Below are positions 17,246 through 28,617 of a stretch of DNA of 64,000 nt, piece by piece. The translations under genes and the position numbers were made by a program. The DNA is from Methyloversatilis sp. RAC08. Its GTDB lineage: Bacteria; Pseudomonadota; Gammaproteobacteria; Burkholderiales; Rhodocyclaceae. Below the pieces are notes generated by a model. It saw nothing but the letters and a program-made list of their open reading frames with translations, was not told the origin of the DNA and did no database searches. The stretch lies in the NCBI RefSeq assembly GCF_001713355.1, contig NZ_CP016448.1:2356001-2420000 (forward strand), read 5' to 3'. The number at the start of each line of letters is the position of its first letter. The first letter of the stretch is position 1.

Positions 17246-18223
17246 TCAGCCGCGCCGGACACGCCGCGCCGCGACACCGGTCAGCGCCAGTCCGGCCAGC
17301 AGCAGTGCGTACGACGACGGCTCGGGCACGGCGAGCACCGCCACACCGCGCATCTGCGACGGGCTGAACGGCAGGTTGGGATCGAAGTCCTGTTGCGCGC
17401 GGATCACTTCCACCACACCACTGCCATCGAGCGTCATGCTGAGGATGCGACCGGCGCCCAGCGTGGAGTTGCCGGCCGGCGTTGTGAACAGCGCCTGCAG
17501 CGCCGACACGTAAATCGTGTCGTCGGTGACGTCGATGCCATTGAGGAAGCCCAGCCCGCTGGCCAGCGTCGTGAGGTCGCTGCCGTCGAGGTTGCTGCGC
17601 TTCACGAAGCCATCGGTCGTCGTCAGGTAGATGTGGCTGGCAGTGACTTCGAAGTCATACGAGGTCAGGCCGGTCAGCAGCGTCTGCACGTTCGAGCCGT
17701 CGAGGTTCGAGCGCATCAGGCGGTTCGACGTGCCGACCTGACTCCAGAAAACGCTGTCCGCGGTCACGTCGATGGCGAACGGCGATGTCAGGCCGCTCTT
17801 GAATACGTCGGCGGGCGGGAATTGCAACGATGGGTCGAGCGTCAGGATGTCGCCCGAATTCTGCCGCGTCACGTACAGCAGACCGCCCTGAAGATCGATG
17901 TCGTAGGCGCCGGAAATGTTGTAGGACTTCAGATCCGAACCGTCAGGCAGCGAAGACACGACGCGATTCAGCTGCTGGTCCGGCCACCAGATGCGTCCGC
18001 CGACGAACTCGACGCCATTCGGCCCCTTGACGCGGGTTGGATCGGTCACCAGCGCGCTGGACATGCCGCCGGGTACGGTTGCCGTGTTGATCGAACCGAC
18101 CGTGGCGAATGTCGGCGTGAAGCGCTGAAACGTTTCCGACCACACCAGCTGGTCGGCCGCCACGGAGGCAAAGCTGCTGCAGGACAGCGCAAGCGCGAGG
18201 AACTGACGACCCCGTTTTTTCAT
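17246..18223 (-). CDS. PEP-CTERM sorted beta-propeller-like protein
   Basis: A 325-residue exported protein. The N-terminal signal is RGRQFLALALSCSSFASVAA. The body is built of short repeats in which MRSNLDGSN-, KRSNLDGSD- and SMTLDGSG-type units recur with a spacing of about 40-45, typical of six-bladed LDL-receptor/NHL-like propellers. The C terminus is VPEPSSYALLLAGLALTGVA followed by an Arg-rich tail (RRVRRG), the PEP-CTERM sorting signal processed by an exosortase. Such proteins are linked to exopolysaccharide or floc formation. No exosortase gene is in the window. Confidence 0.88.
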   Translation of the reverse strand: MKKRGRQFLALALSCSSFASVAADQLVWSETFQRFTPTFATVGSINTATVPGGMSSALVTDPTRVKGPNGVEFVGGRIWWPDQQLNRVVSSLPDGSDLKSYNISGAYDIDLQGGLLYVTRQNSGDILTLDPSLQFPPADVFKSGLTSPFAIDVTADSVFWSQVGTSNRLMRSNLDGSNVQTLLTGLTSYDFEVTASHIYLTTTDGFVKRSNLDGSDLTTLASGLGFLNGIDVTDDTIYVSALQALFTTPAGNSTLGAGRILSMTLDGSGVVEVIRAQQDFDPNLPFSPSQMRGVAVLAVPEPSSYALLLAGLALTGVAARRVRRG

Positions 18224-18679
18224 TTTTGGTGATCTCCGAGTCTGAATGGCGACAAATGTTTTCGCCCGGAGACGCCGGTAGCAAGCGGCATTCCTTCGTG
18301 CAGGAAGAGTTGAGTCGCAAGGGCTTGGCCGGCCCTGACGATCCGGTGGGCCACTGCTTCGACCAACGCAGCGGCTCAGGAATCTCTATTTTCGAGAACG
18401 GGTTATCGCGTTACTGTATGTATTGAAAATTCCATCGGCGTATGTCATATGGGGCTGGCGTCGAGCGGTGTCTGCTGTGGTCAATGAATTCGCGAGCGCC
18501 GAACTGTCTTGATGAACGCGTTGTGTAAAAAAAGCCGACATATCGTCAGCGCAGTGCAAGTCGCGGCGACATGTCCGATCGACAGGATTACGGCGGCTTC
18601 TCGCCGACTGGATCGCGGCCGCCGCTCCCACAGCAGGCTCCCACAGGAACAGCCCCCGCAAGGACCGCCGCCGCGCGCC
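18224..18679. other. 456-base intergenic region upstream of the PEP-CTERM gene
   Basis: This gap lies between the end of thiC and the start of the PEP-CTERM gene, both on the minus strand, so it should contain the promoter of the latter. Base composition is lower in GC around 18380-18560 than in the flanks. Apart from the short repeat at 18611-18645 I see no gene, RNA or clear promoter in it; the open frames here show no recognisable protein. Confidence 0.5.
18611..18645 (-). repeat. TGTGGGAGC-type short repeat pair
   Basis: On the minus strand the word TGTGGGAGC occurs twice, 13 bases apart, and the second copy runs into GGCGGCCGCGATC. This TGTGGGAGCGGC...GCCGCGATC form resembles the REP-type elements found dispersed in Pseudomonas and relatives. 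It lies just after the thiC stop. Confidence 0.5.
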
Positions 18680-20762
<2,083 letters not shown>

Positions 20763-20885
20763 GTGTGCGAGCTCAAAGTACCCTGCCCGCGGCGCCAGCG
20801 CAAGCGGCGCAGTTCAAGCGGGCGGTCTAGCGTGCCGTAAACCCATCATCGTCCCGAACGGGACAGGGCTGACGCGAGACCTGCC

Positions 20886-22433
20886 ATGCAAAAGACACCC
20901 GCTCTGACTTCCTCCCTGATCGCTGCCGTGCTGTGCAGCGCGCTGGGCGTTTCCCATGCGGCCGACTGGCACGTCGTGGCGACCGACCGCGGCAAGACGA
21001 TCGAAATCGATCGCGACAGTGTGCTGCGTGCCGAAAGCGGCAAGAAGGTGGCCTGGGGCCGGCTGGTGCTGAGCGACGCCGACGCGCAGAAGACCGGCTA
21101 CGCGATGGTGCAGGCGCTGAACCGCTACGACTGCCAGAGCCTGCGCTTCGCCACGATCAAGCGCGTCTATCTGGACGCCAACCACAAGATATTGCGCGAG
21201 GAACGTGCCGGCTCGGACAGCGATATCGCGCTGTTGCCCGGCACACTGGACGAAAAGCTGTTCCGCGAAGTGTGTCAGCCGCCGGGTGCCGAGGAATTGC
21301 GGCAGGTCGCCGAGCAGGCGGGCCGCGCAGCACTGACGGCGGCGAATGCGGCCGAGGGGCAGGGCGGTATTCAGCGTACCGAAATGGTCAGCATCAAGCC
21401 CGACCTGCGGGAAGCTGCGGCGCAGGCGCGCAGCGAAATGGCTGCGGCTCCGAAGGCTGCTGCGCCGAAGCCGGACAGCGCCGAGAGGGTGACTACCCCG
21501 GCCGGTCTGAAGGAAAAGCTGGCTGCAGCGGACAAGCCGGCGCCAGCCCGGTCGGTCGAACCGGTCGCTGAAAAGGCGATCGCCCCGGCCGCGAAGCCCG
21601 CACCGCCTGTCATGCGCAGCGAGATTCCGCTGCCGCCGCCGTACCGGCCAAAACCGAGGCCGATGCAGATGGCTGCCCTGTCGCCCGACGTCAATGCGGG
21701 GCCCAAGCCGAAACCCAAGGCAGCGGCGGAAGAGTCCCCGCACCCGGCTGCGCACGGCGACATTCACTGGGCTTACGAAGGCGAGTTCGGACCGCAGAAC
21801 TGGGGCAAGCTCAAGCCGGAATGGGCGCAGTGCAGCGAAGGCCGCACGCAATCGCCGATCGACATCCGCGAAGGCATCAAGGTTGACCTGCCGCCGATCA
21901 GCTTCGACTACAAGACAAGTTACTTCACCATCATCGACAACGGCCATACGGTGCAGGTCAATGTCGGCGAGGGCAGCAGCTTTACCCTGTCGGGCAAGCG
22001 CTACGACCTGGTGCAGTTCCATTTTCACAAGCCGGCCGAAGAACGCATCAATGGCAAGAGCTACGAAATGGTCGCCCATCTCGTGCATCGCGATGTGGAC
22101 AACAAGCTCGCGGTGGTTGCCGTTCTGCTGGACCGCGGCGACGAAAGCGCGATCTTCAACACGCTGTGGGCCTATCTGCCGCTGCAGAAAAACGTGGAGT
22201 CGACGCCGGACGTGAGCATCGACCTGGCGAAACTGCTGCCGGAAAAGCGCGAATACTTCACCTACATGGGTTCGCTGACGACGCCGCCGTGTTCGGAGGG
22301 TGTGACCTGGATCGTGCTCAAGCAGCCGCACCTCGTGTCGGCCGAGCAGATCGGTGTGTTCGGTCATCTGTACAGGAACAATGCGCGGCCGGTGCAGGCG
22401 GCGAATTCGAGGCTGATCAAGCAGTCGCGGTAG
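20886..22433 (+). CDS. Exported alpha-carbonic anhydrase with N-terminal extra domain
   Basis: A 515-residue periplasmic or surface protein. The signal peptide ends near SHAADW. Residues about 26-140 resemble the surface-adhesin E-like domain (short mixed domain with Cys in YDCQS and REVCQPP). A long Ala/Pro/Lys-rich linker follows (about 140-285). The C-terminal 220 residues are an alpha-class carbonic anhydrase with RTQSPIDI, a proton-shuttle-type His in DNGHTVQV, zinc ligands in QFHFH and AHLVH, and SLTTPPCSEGVTW including the Thr that orients the zinc-bound water. It should interconvert CO2 and bicarbonate outside the cytoplasm. The fusion is unusual. Confidence 0.9.
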   Translation: MQKTPALTSSLIAAVLCSALGVSHAADWHVVATDRGKTIEIDRDSVLRAESGKKVAWGRLVLSDADAQKTGYAMVQALNRYDCQSLRFATIKRVYLDANHKILREERAGSDSDIALLPGTLDEKLFREVCQPPGAEELRQVAEQAGRAALTAANAAEGQGGIQRTEMVSIKPDLREAAAQARSEMAAAPKAAAPKPDSAERVTTPAGLKEKLAAADKPAPARSVEPVAEKAIAPAAKPAPPVMRSEIPLPPPYRPKPRPMQMAALSPDVNAGPKPKPKAAAEESPHPAAHGDIHWAYEGEFGPQNWGKLKPEWAQCSEGRTQSPIDIREGIKVDLPPISFDYKTSYFTIIDNGHTVQVNVGEGSSFTLSGKRYDLVQFHFHKPAEERINGKSYEMVAHLVHRDVDNKLAVVAVLLDRGDESAIFNTLWAYLPLQKNVESTPDVSIDLAKLLPEKREYFTYMGSLTTPPCSEGVTWIVLKQPHLVSAEQIGVFGHLYRNNARPVQAANSRLIKQSR

Positions 22434-22547
22434 AGGGCCTCGGCGCGGTCGTTTGCATGGCGCATGGCGCAACTCGGGCGTGTACTTCCTCGTCCCGGCC
22501 CTGCATCGAATCCAGCCAGCGCTGCCTTCAAGTCGGTCAGCTGCGTC

Positions 22548-22596
22548 GAAAATGAAAAAGCCTCCATGACGGGTCCGCTGGAACCGTCATGGAGGC
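22548..22596 (-). terminator. Intrinsic terminator of ahcY
   Basis: Plus-strand bases 22560-22596 form a 13-bp perfect stem (GCCTCCATGACGG / CCGTCATGGAGGC) with an 11-base loop. Read on the minus strand it is followed at once by CTTTTTCATTTTC, a T-rich tail. It lies about 60 bases beyond the ahcY stop. Confidence 0.9.
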
Positions 22597-22656
22597 GATC
22601 GTTATCCGGGTCGATCCGGGCCGGGAGGGAACCCCGCCAGCCCGACCGGACGTCGA

Positions 22657-24066
<1,410 letters not shown>

Positions 24067-24071
24067 CTACG

Positions 24072-24105
24072 GGCTCCTTTGCAAGGGCAGGTGTGCTCAC
24101 CTGCC
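24072..24105 (-). promoter_or_regulatory. Leader hairpin and ribosome site of ahcY
   Basis: On the minus strand GGCAGGTG, loop AGCA and CACCTGCC form an 8-bp stem (24086-24105). The AAGGAG ribosome site follows at 24072-24077. The stem's AGGTGAGC (24095-24102) is exactly complementary to GCTCACCT in the 3' arm of the upstream SAH aptamer (24140-24147). A second small stem CCTT/AAGG would cover the ribosome site. These could be the switching parts of the riboswitch. Confidence 0.55.
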
Positions 24106-24137
24106 ATCCGCCACCGGACAATTCCGGCACTGCGGGT

Positions 24138-24233
24138 TCAGGTGAGCGCCGTTACAAATGTGCCCGCGACCGGCGACGGTCTGGCGGGGTCCGAGCCTGG
24201 GGGCCTTGCGGCACCTCGCAGCGCTCCTCGGAA
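24138..24233 (-). promoter_or_regulatory. S-adenosylhomocysteine (SAH) riboswitch
   Basis: On the minus strand the conserved pieces of the SAH aptamer appear in order: CCGAGGAGCGCTGC, then CCCAGGCTCGG, and after an extended variable region AACGGCGCTCACCT. The CCGAG/CTCGG and GAGCGC/GCGCTC pairings close the structure. SAH riboswitches are known upstream of ahcY in proteobacteria, where SAH binding turns expression on. The aptamer begins about 10 bases after a TATAAT hexamer. Confidence 0.93.
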
Positions 24234-24240
24234 GCAAGCG

Positions 24241-24246
24241 ATTATA
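24241..24246 (-). promoter_or_regulatory. Promoter -10 element (TATAAT) for ahcY
   Basis: A perfect TATAAT on the minus strand, placed so that transcription would begin at about 24234, at the first bases of the SAH aptamer. No good -35 match stands 16-18 bases upstream. Confidence 0.6.
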
Positions 24247-24374
24247 ACGTCGCACCGGCCATCGACTCGGGCATTTGCCCGCGCCAATGATGCGACGCTG
24301 GCAACAGAGTGGCGAAAACCGCAATACGTTCCCGACACGTCCGCATTTACGGCATCACCGAGCGCAACTTGAGC

Positions 24375-25916
24375 ATGAATCACGAAAATCACGACATTTC
24401 CAGCAGCGCGACACCCATGGCAGCGTCGCCCCCTGCCGGTCACGTCCTCGGCGATCTCATCCGCAACCTCGCCGCCGGGCTGGGCAGTCTCCTGCTGTCG
24501 GCTCGCGCTCCGGTCGCTGTCCGCGCCGGCGTGCTGGCATGGGTGATGCTGGAAATCGTCGGTCTGATGACAAGTCTTGGCTTCGAAGCCGCCCGCAGCG
24601 GCAGCGACGGGCGTATCGACCCGGGCGCGTTGCCCGGTCAGCTGTTTCACCTGCCCTGGCTGCTGCTGTGTGCCTGGCTGGTGACCCGCCGGCCGCATCG
24701 GACTGACGCGCTGATGCAGGCCGTGGTGGTGCTGGCCGCGCTGTGGATATGGATCGACGTGATGTGGAATCTGGTTGCCTTGCTGCCGGCCGGGTTCTGG
24801 GACAGTCTGGGTGACCATGCGCAGTGGCTGTGGTGGGCGCCGCTGGGCTGGGGCATCGTGGCGTCGACCGTCGCGCTGTGCCGGCTGCAGGGCGCGACCG
24901 GCTTCCGGCGTGCCGGCGTGCTGAGCGCGGTGCTGCTGCTGTTGATACTGCCGCAGATTGCGGTCGGCCCGCAGGCCCCACTCTGGCTGGCGAATGCGCC
25001 CGCACAGGATCCGGCCGAAGCCGCACGCTGGCAGCAGGCACGCAGCGAAACCTTGATCTACCGGCAGCCCTTGCTGCTGACCGAGGCGCTGGCGCGGCTG
25101 GAACCCGGTCAGCCGGGCAAGACCGACCTGTTCCTGCTGGCGGTCGCCGGCCATGGCGCGCAGGATGTGTTCCTGCGCGAGGTGGAAAAGGTCGAGCGTC
25201 TGTTTGCGGAACGCTTCGGCACCGGCGGGCGCAGTGTCGTGCTGGCCAACAACCCGGGCACCGTGCTGACGCGCCCTCTCGCCACGGTCAGCGCGCTGGA
25301 ACGCAGCCTGCAGATCATCGCGCAGCGCATGAACGATGATGAAGACGTGCTGTTCGTCTTTCTGACATCCCACGGCGCCGAAAACCACCTGTTCGACCTC
25401 AGCCTCTGGCCGTGGGAGCTGGAACAGCTGACGCCGCAACGGCTGGCCGGACTGCTTGATGGAGTGGGTATCCGCAATCGCGTGATCCTGGTGTCGGCCT
25501 GCTACTCGGGCGGCTTCGTGCGGCCGCTGGCCGGTCCCGACACGCTGGTGATGGCCGCCGCACGCGCCGACCGCAGCTCGCACGGCTGCTCGCACGAGGC
25601 CGACTGGACTTTTTTCGGCCGTGCCTTCTTCGACGAGGCGCTGCGCGAAACCACGTCTTTCACCGAGGCCTTCGAACGCGCGCGCGCCGCAGTCGCCAAG
25701 CGCGAAGCGGCCGAAGGGCTGGAGCCGTCGGAACCGCAGATGGCCGTAGGGGAGATGATCAGGACGCGGCTCGACGATCTGGCTGCCGCGTGGCAAACCG
25801 CGCAGGACCTGCACCCCGCGCAGGCGTCTGGCACTGCGAGCGTCGAAGCTGAGCGACCGCTCTGCGACGGAGAGCCCGCACGACGAAAGTGCGCTGACCC
25901 TGCGAACCGGCGTTGA
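24375..25916 (+). CDS. Membrane-anchored C13 (legumain-family) peptidase
   Basis: A 513-residue protein. The N-terminal half has about five hydrophobic segments (between roughly 45 and 200) including LPWLLLCAWLVTRR and WWAPLGWGIVASTVALC. The C-terminal half is a caspase/legumain-like cysteine peptidase domain with the catalytic His333 in FLTSHGAENH and catalytic Cys376 in LVSACYSGGFV, the usual H-G and A-C-Y-S-G spacing of family C13. The orientation of the peptidase domain and its substrates are unknown. The ATG at 24375 was chosen because upstream in-frame residues overlap the ahcY promoter region. The C-terminal tail of about 40 residues is low-complexity. Confidence 0.82.
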   Translation: MNHENHDISSSATPMAASPPAGHVLGDLIRNLAAGLGSLLLSARAPVAVRAGVLAWVMLEIVGLMTSLGFEAARSGSDGRIDPGALPGQLFHLPWLLLCAWLVTRRPHRTDALMQAVVVLAALWIWIDVMWNLVALLPAGFWDSLGDHAQWLWWAPLGWGIVASTVALCRLQGATGFRRAGVLSAVLLLLILPQIAVGPQAPLWLANAPAQDPAEAARWQQARSETLIYRQPLLLTEALARLEPGQPGKTDLFLLAVAGHGAQDVFLREVEKVERLFAERFGTGGRSVVLANNPGTVLTRPLATVSALERSLQIIAQRMNDDEDVLFVFLTSHGAENHLFDLSLWPWELEQLTPQRLAGLLDGVGIRNRVILVSACYSGGFVRPLAGPDTLVMAAARADRSSHGCSHEADWTFFGRAFFDEALRETTSFTEAFERARAAVAKREAAEGLEPSEPQMAVGEMIRTRLDDLAAAWQTAQDLHPAQASGTASVEAERPLCDGEPARRKCADPANRR

Positions 25917-25933
25917 ATCGGCAGCCGGTAGCT

Positions 25934-25951
25934 GCGGGGGCGCACCCCCGC
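25934..25951. terminator. GCGGGGG/CCCCCGC hairpin between converging genes
   Basis: A 7-bp perfect G/C stem with a CGCA loop lies between the end of the C13 peptidase gene and the end of the lipoprotein gene. There is no T run on either side, so its role as a terminator is tentative. Confidence 0.35.
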
Positions 25952-25958
25952 CTGACGC

Positions 25959-26333
25959 TTACTTCTTGCGTGTGGCCTTGAACGGGAAGTCGAGGCCGGA
26001 CACCCACATCGCGCCGGTGATTTCGTCGCCGCTTTCGTGCTGCTTGGCGTCGACCTTCACCTTCATGCCCGAATAGATGAACTCGCCGTCGATCTTGTTG
26101 GTTTCGCTGTCGAAGGTGAAGCGGTCCATTGCCAGTTCGCTGCCATTGGCTTTCATCAGCACCGAAAAGGACTTGGGATCGGCGTTCGGGCCGGTGATCG
26201 TCAGCGTGCCGGTCACGTCGCCTTCCGGCGTTTCGAGGACCTGATAGTCCCACTGCCCGGCCGGCGTGGGTTTCATCGGCGAACAGGCGGCAAGCGCAAG
26301 AACGCTGAACAGCAGGCAGAGCAGTTTTTTCAT
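25959..26333 (-). CDS. Small lipoprotein, DUF3617-like
   Basis: A 124-residue predicted lipoprotein: leader MKKLLCLLFSVLALAACSP with the lipidated Cys at 17. The mature part contains a beta-rich domain (GQWDYQVLETPEGDVTGTL, then FTFDSETNKIDGEFIYSGMK, then ITGAMWVSGLDFPFKATRKK). It looks like a small calycin-type or DUF3617-like fold, but I do not recognise the family securely. It would be lipidated by Lgt, encoded 600 bases away on the same strand. Confidence 0.75.
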   Translation of the reverse strand: MKKLLCLLFSVLALAACSPMKPTPAGQWDYQVLETPEGDVTGTLTITGPNADPKSFSVLMKANGSELAMDRFTFDSETNKIDGEFIYSGMKVKVDAKQHESGDEITGAMWVSGLDFPFKATRKK

Positions 26334-26466
26334 GGTCTTCAGTCTCCGTCGTTATGAAGGTCACCCTGTAACGCGGTGATCCGGGCGTCGCGCATCGCGC
26401 CGCTGCGGCCTCATGGTGCCGCAGGCTCGCCGAAGCGGCAAGCCTCCCTCATCACATGCCGTGACC

Positions 26467-26928
26467 TCAACCGAGCGCGGCGATCACCTCGGGCGGCGCC
26501 TGCACCAGTTCGATCAGCACGCCTTCGCCGCACAGCGGAAACTGCTCGTTGCCTTTCGGGTGGATGAACACGATGTCGAAGCCGGCGGCGCCGCGGCGGA
26601 TGCCGCCCGGCGTGAAGCGCATGCCCTGCGCCGTCATCCACTCGACCGCCTTCGGTAGATCATCTACCCAGAGACCGACATGGTTCAGCGCCGGCTCGTC
26701 GACACGCGGCTTCTTCGACGGGTCGAGCGGCTGCATCAGATCGACTTCGACCCGGGTCGGCCCGGTGCCGAGCACGGCGATGTCCTCCACGACGTTCTCG
26801 CGTTCCGACGTGAAGTCGCCTTCCAGATCGAGGCCGAACACATCGACCCACAGATGCCTCAGTTTCATGCGGTCCGGACCGCCGATGGCGATCTGCTGCA
26901 GGCCGAGGATGCGGAAAGGTCGGTTCAT
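26467..26928 (-). CDS. VOC-family protein (glyoxalase/methylmalonyl-CoA epimerase fold)
   Basis: A 153-residue vicinal-oxygen-chelate protein with two beta-alpha-beta modules. Likely metal ligands are the Glu in [10 protein letters not shown], the His in [10 protein letters not shown] and the Glu in LIELVQAPP; the first position is Gln (LQQIAIGG) where many family members have His. The pattern is nearest to methylmalonyl-CoA epimerase or lactoylglutathione lyase relatives, but no propionate or glyoxalase genes are adjacent. The ATG at 26928 follows GGAGTG and lies 11 bases after lgt, so the two are probably co-transcribed. Confidence 0.8.
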   Translation of the reverse strand: MNRPFRILGLQQIAIGGPDRMKLRHLWVDVFGLDLEGDFTSERENVVEDIAVLGTGPTRVEVDLMQPLDPSKKPRVDEPALNHVGLWVDDLPKAVEWMTAQGMRFTPGGIRRGAAGFDIVFIHPKGNEQFPLCGEGVLIELVQAPPEVIAALG

Positions 26929-26939
26929 GGATTCACTCC

Positions 26940-27743
26940 TCAAGTACGGCGATACGCCAGAGTCATCATCACGATGCCTGCGGCGACCATCGGCAGGCTG
27001 AGCCACTGGCCCATCGACAGGCCGCCGGCCAGCAGGCCCAGAAAATCGTCCGGCTCGCGGCCGAACTCGGCCAGAAAACGGAAGCCGCCGTAGCCGATCA
27101 GGAACAGGGCGCTGACCGCCGCCATCGGTCGCGGCTTGCGTGCGAACCACCACAGCAGCGCGAACAGCGCGAGTCCCTCGCCGGCGAACTGATACAGCTG
27201 CGACGGGTGGCGCGGCAGTGCATCGACGGTCGGAAAGATCATGGCCCAAGGCACATCGGTCACGCGCCCGACCAGTTCGGCGTTGATGAAATTGCCCATA
27301 CGCCCGGCCGCCAGTCCGAGCGGTACCAACGGCGCGATGAAGTCGGTCAGCTGGAAAAAGCGCCAGTCCATGCGGCGCGCAAACAGCGCTGCCGCGATCA
27401 GTACGCCGAGAAAGCCGCCGTGGAAACTCATGCCGCCGGACCAGATGGCCGGTATTTCGTGCCAGTTCTCGAGGTAGTACGCCGGCTTGTAGAACAGCAC
27501 ATAGCCGAGTCGCCCGCCCAGCACCACGCCCAGCACGCCGAAGAACAGCAGGTCATCGATCTGCTTCGTGTCGAGCGTGGGGACGCCCTGTGCGGCCAGC
27601 CGTCGTGCATGCATGCGGCCGAGCAGCATGAAGCCGACGAAGGCCAGCAGATACATCAGCCCGTACCAGCGCACGGCCAGTGGGCCAAGTTCGAAGGCGA
27701 TCGGGGAAATCGTGGGGTGGATCAGGAAGTCGGAGGCGGCCAC
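26940..27743 (-). CDS. lgt: Prolipoprotein diacylglyceryl transferase
   Basis: A 267-residue inner-membrane enzyme that adds diacylglycerol from phosphatidylglycerol to the lipobox Cys of prolipoproteins. It has about seven membrane segments. Signature stretches are [15 protein letters not shown]-like residues near the start ([19 protein letters not shown]), [32 protein letters not shown] with the essential His, and [20 protein letters not shown]. Translation appears to begin at GTG (27741-27743). The later step of lipoprotein maturation, lnt, is also in this window at 60.1 kb. Confidence 0.95.
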   Translation of the reverse strand: MAASDFLIHPTISPIAFELGPLAVRWYGLMYLLAFVGFMLLGRMHARRLAAQGVPTLDTKQIDDLLFFGVLGVVLGGRLGYVLFYKPAYYLENWHEIPAIWSGGMSFHGGFLGVLIAAALFARRMDWRFFQLTDFIAPLVPLGLAAGRMGNFINAELVGRVTDVPWAMIFPTVDALPRHPSQLYQFAGEGLALFALLWWFARKPRPMAAVSALFLIGYGGFRFLAEFGREPDDFLGLLAGGLSMGQWLSLPMVAAGIVMMTLAYRRT

Positions 27744-27898
27744 GTCAGGAGCTTGGGGAAGCGCAACAAAGGTCGCAGTCTAGCGGGTCAGCCCGCTGGA
27801 CAGTGCGGGCGCACAGGTCCGGCGCTGTGCCGTCGGCGCGCCTTGCCCTGCGTCGCGCTGGCTGCGCGTGTGACGTGCTCATCGAATGCGAACACGCC

Positions 27899-28549
27899 CT
27901 AGCCGTTGCAGCCCAATGTGAAACGCTCGTCCATCAGGGCTCTGCGCCGGGCACGGAAGTGCTCTGCCGCCGGCACGTCATGCGGCTGTCGCGTGGCGGC
28001 GTCGATGGCCTTCACGGTTTCGTCGATCGACGCACAGCGGCTGTCGGTCGACGGGCGGCGGGCGACGTCTGCACCCGGCACCGACTGCGTCGCGGCATGC
28101 CGGGCACGCTCCGCGCGCACCCGGGCCAGCTGCTCGGCGTAGCTGCGGTCGGGTGACAGGCCGGCACTGGGCGGTGGAAGCGCCACGGTCCGGGCCTGCT
28201 CGCCGCAGGGAGTATCGGCGTACACCGTGCGGCCGGCGACCGTGCATTTGTAGATCGCGTCGCCGCGAATGGCGGGTTCGGTCGGCGGAGTCGGACGGGC
28301 ATTCGCCTGCGGAGGTGCAGCGGACGGTACCGGTGAAGCCGGCGTCACCTCGGTCGGCTGCGTGACGGTGGGCTCCGGCAGGTCGGCGCGCGCCAGCCAT
28401 TCGATGGTCAGCCACAGGCCGACGATCGAGCTGATCGCGGCGATCACCGCCAACGTGCGCACGTGGCGGTCAGCGGACGGGGGCAGAAACTGATGGCTTC
28501 GGTCCATCGGTGCTGGAATCGGTAGCCAGTCGTTCAACTGGAAGGCCAT
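27899..28549 (-). CDS. DUF4124-containing membrane-anchored protein
   Basis: A 216-residue protein with one membrane segment (about 32-52), a Pro/Ala/Thr-rich linker, and a short DUF4124-type domain (about 95-120) with the usual two Cys: IYKCTVAGRTVYADTPCG. A charged helical C-terminal region ends in a third and fourth Cys (SRCASIDE and LGCNG), which suggests disulfides in the periplasm. DUF4124 function is unknown. ATG codons at 28549 and 28507 are both possible; the later one gives a shorter N-terminal tail. Confidence 0.78.
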   Translation of the reverse strand: MAFQLNDWLPIPAPMDRSHQFLPPSADRHVRTLAVIAAISSIVGLWLTIEWLARADLPEPTVTQPTEVTPASPVPSAAPPQANARPTPPTEPAIRGDAIYKCTVAGRTVYADTPCGEQARTVALPPPSAGLSPDRSYAEQLARVRAERARHAATQSVPGADVARRPSTDSRCASIDETVKAIDAATRQPHDVPAAEHFRARRRALMDERFTLGCNG

Positions 28550-28617
28550 GACGATAGCCGATGTTGTCGGCGCATGTGTTCTCGCTGCGTCGTCGGGAGC
28601 AGACCGGGGCGCCGGAT

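Noticed and set aside
20814-22472. A 552-codon minus-strand frame across the carbonic anhydrase
   Set aside because: It covers the same bases as a protein with signal peptide and complete zinc site. The minus-strand product is Arg/His-rich shadow sequence common in GC-rich DNA.
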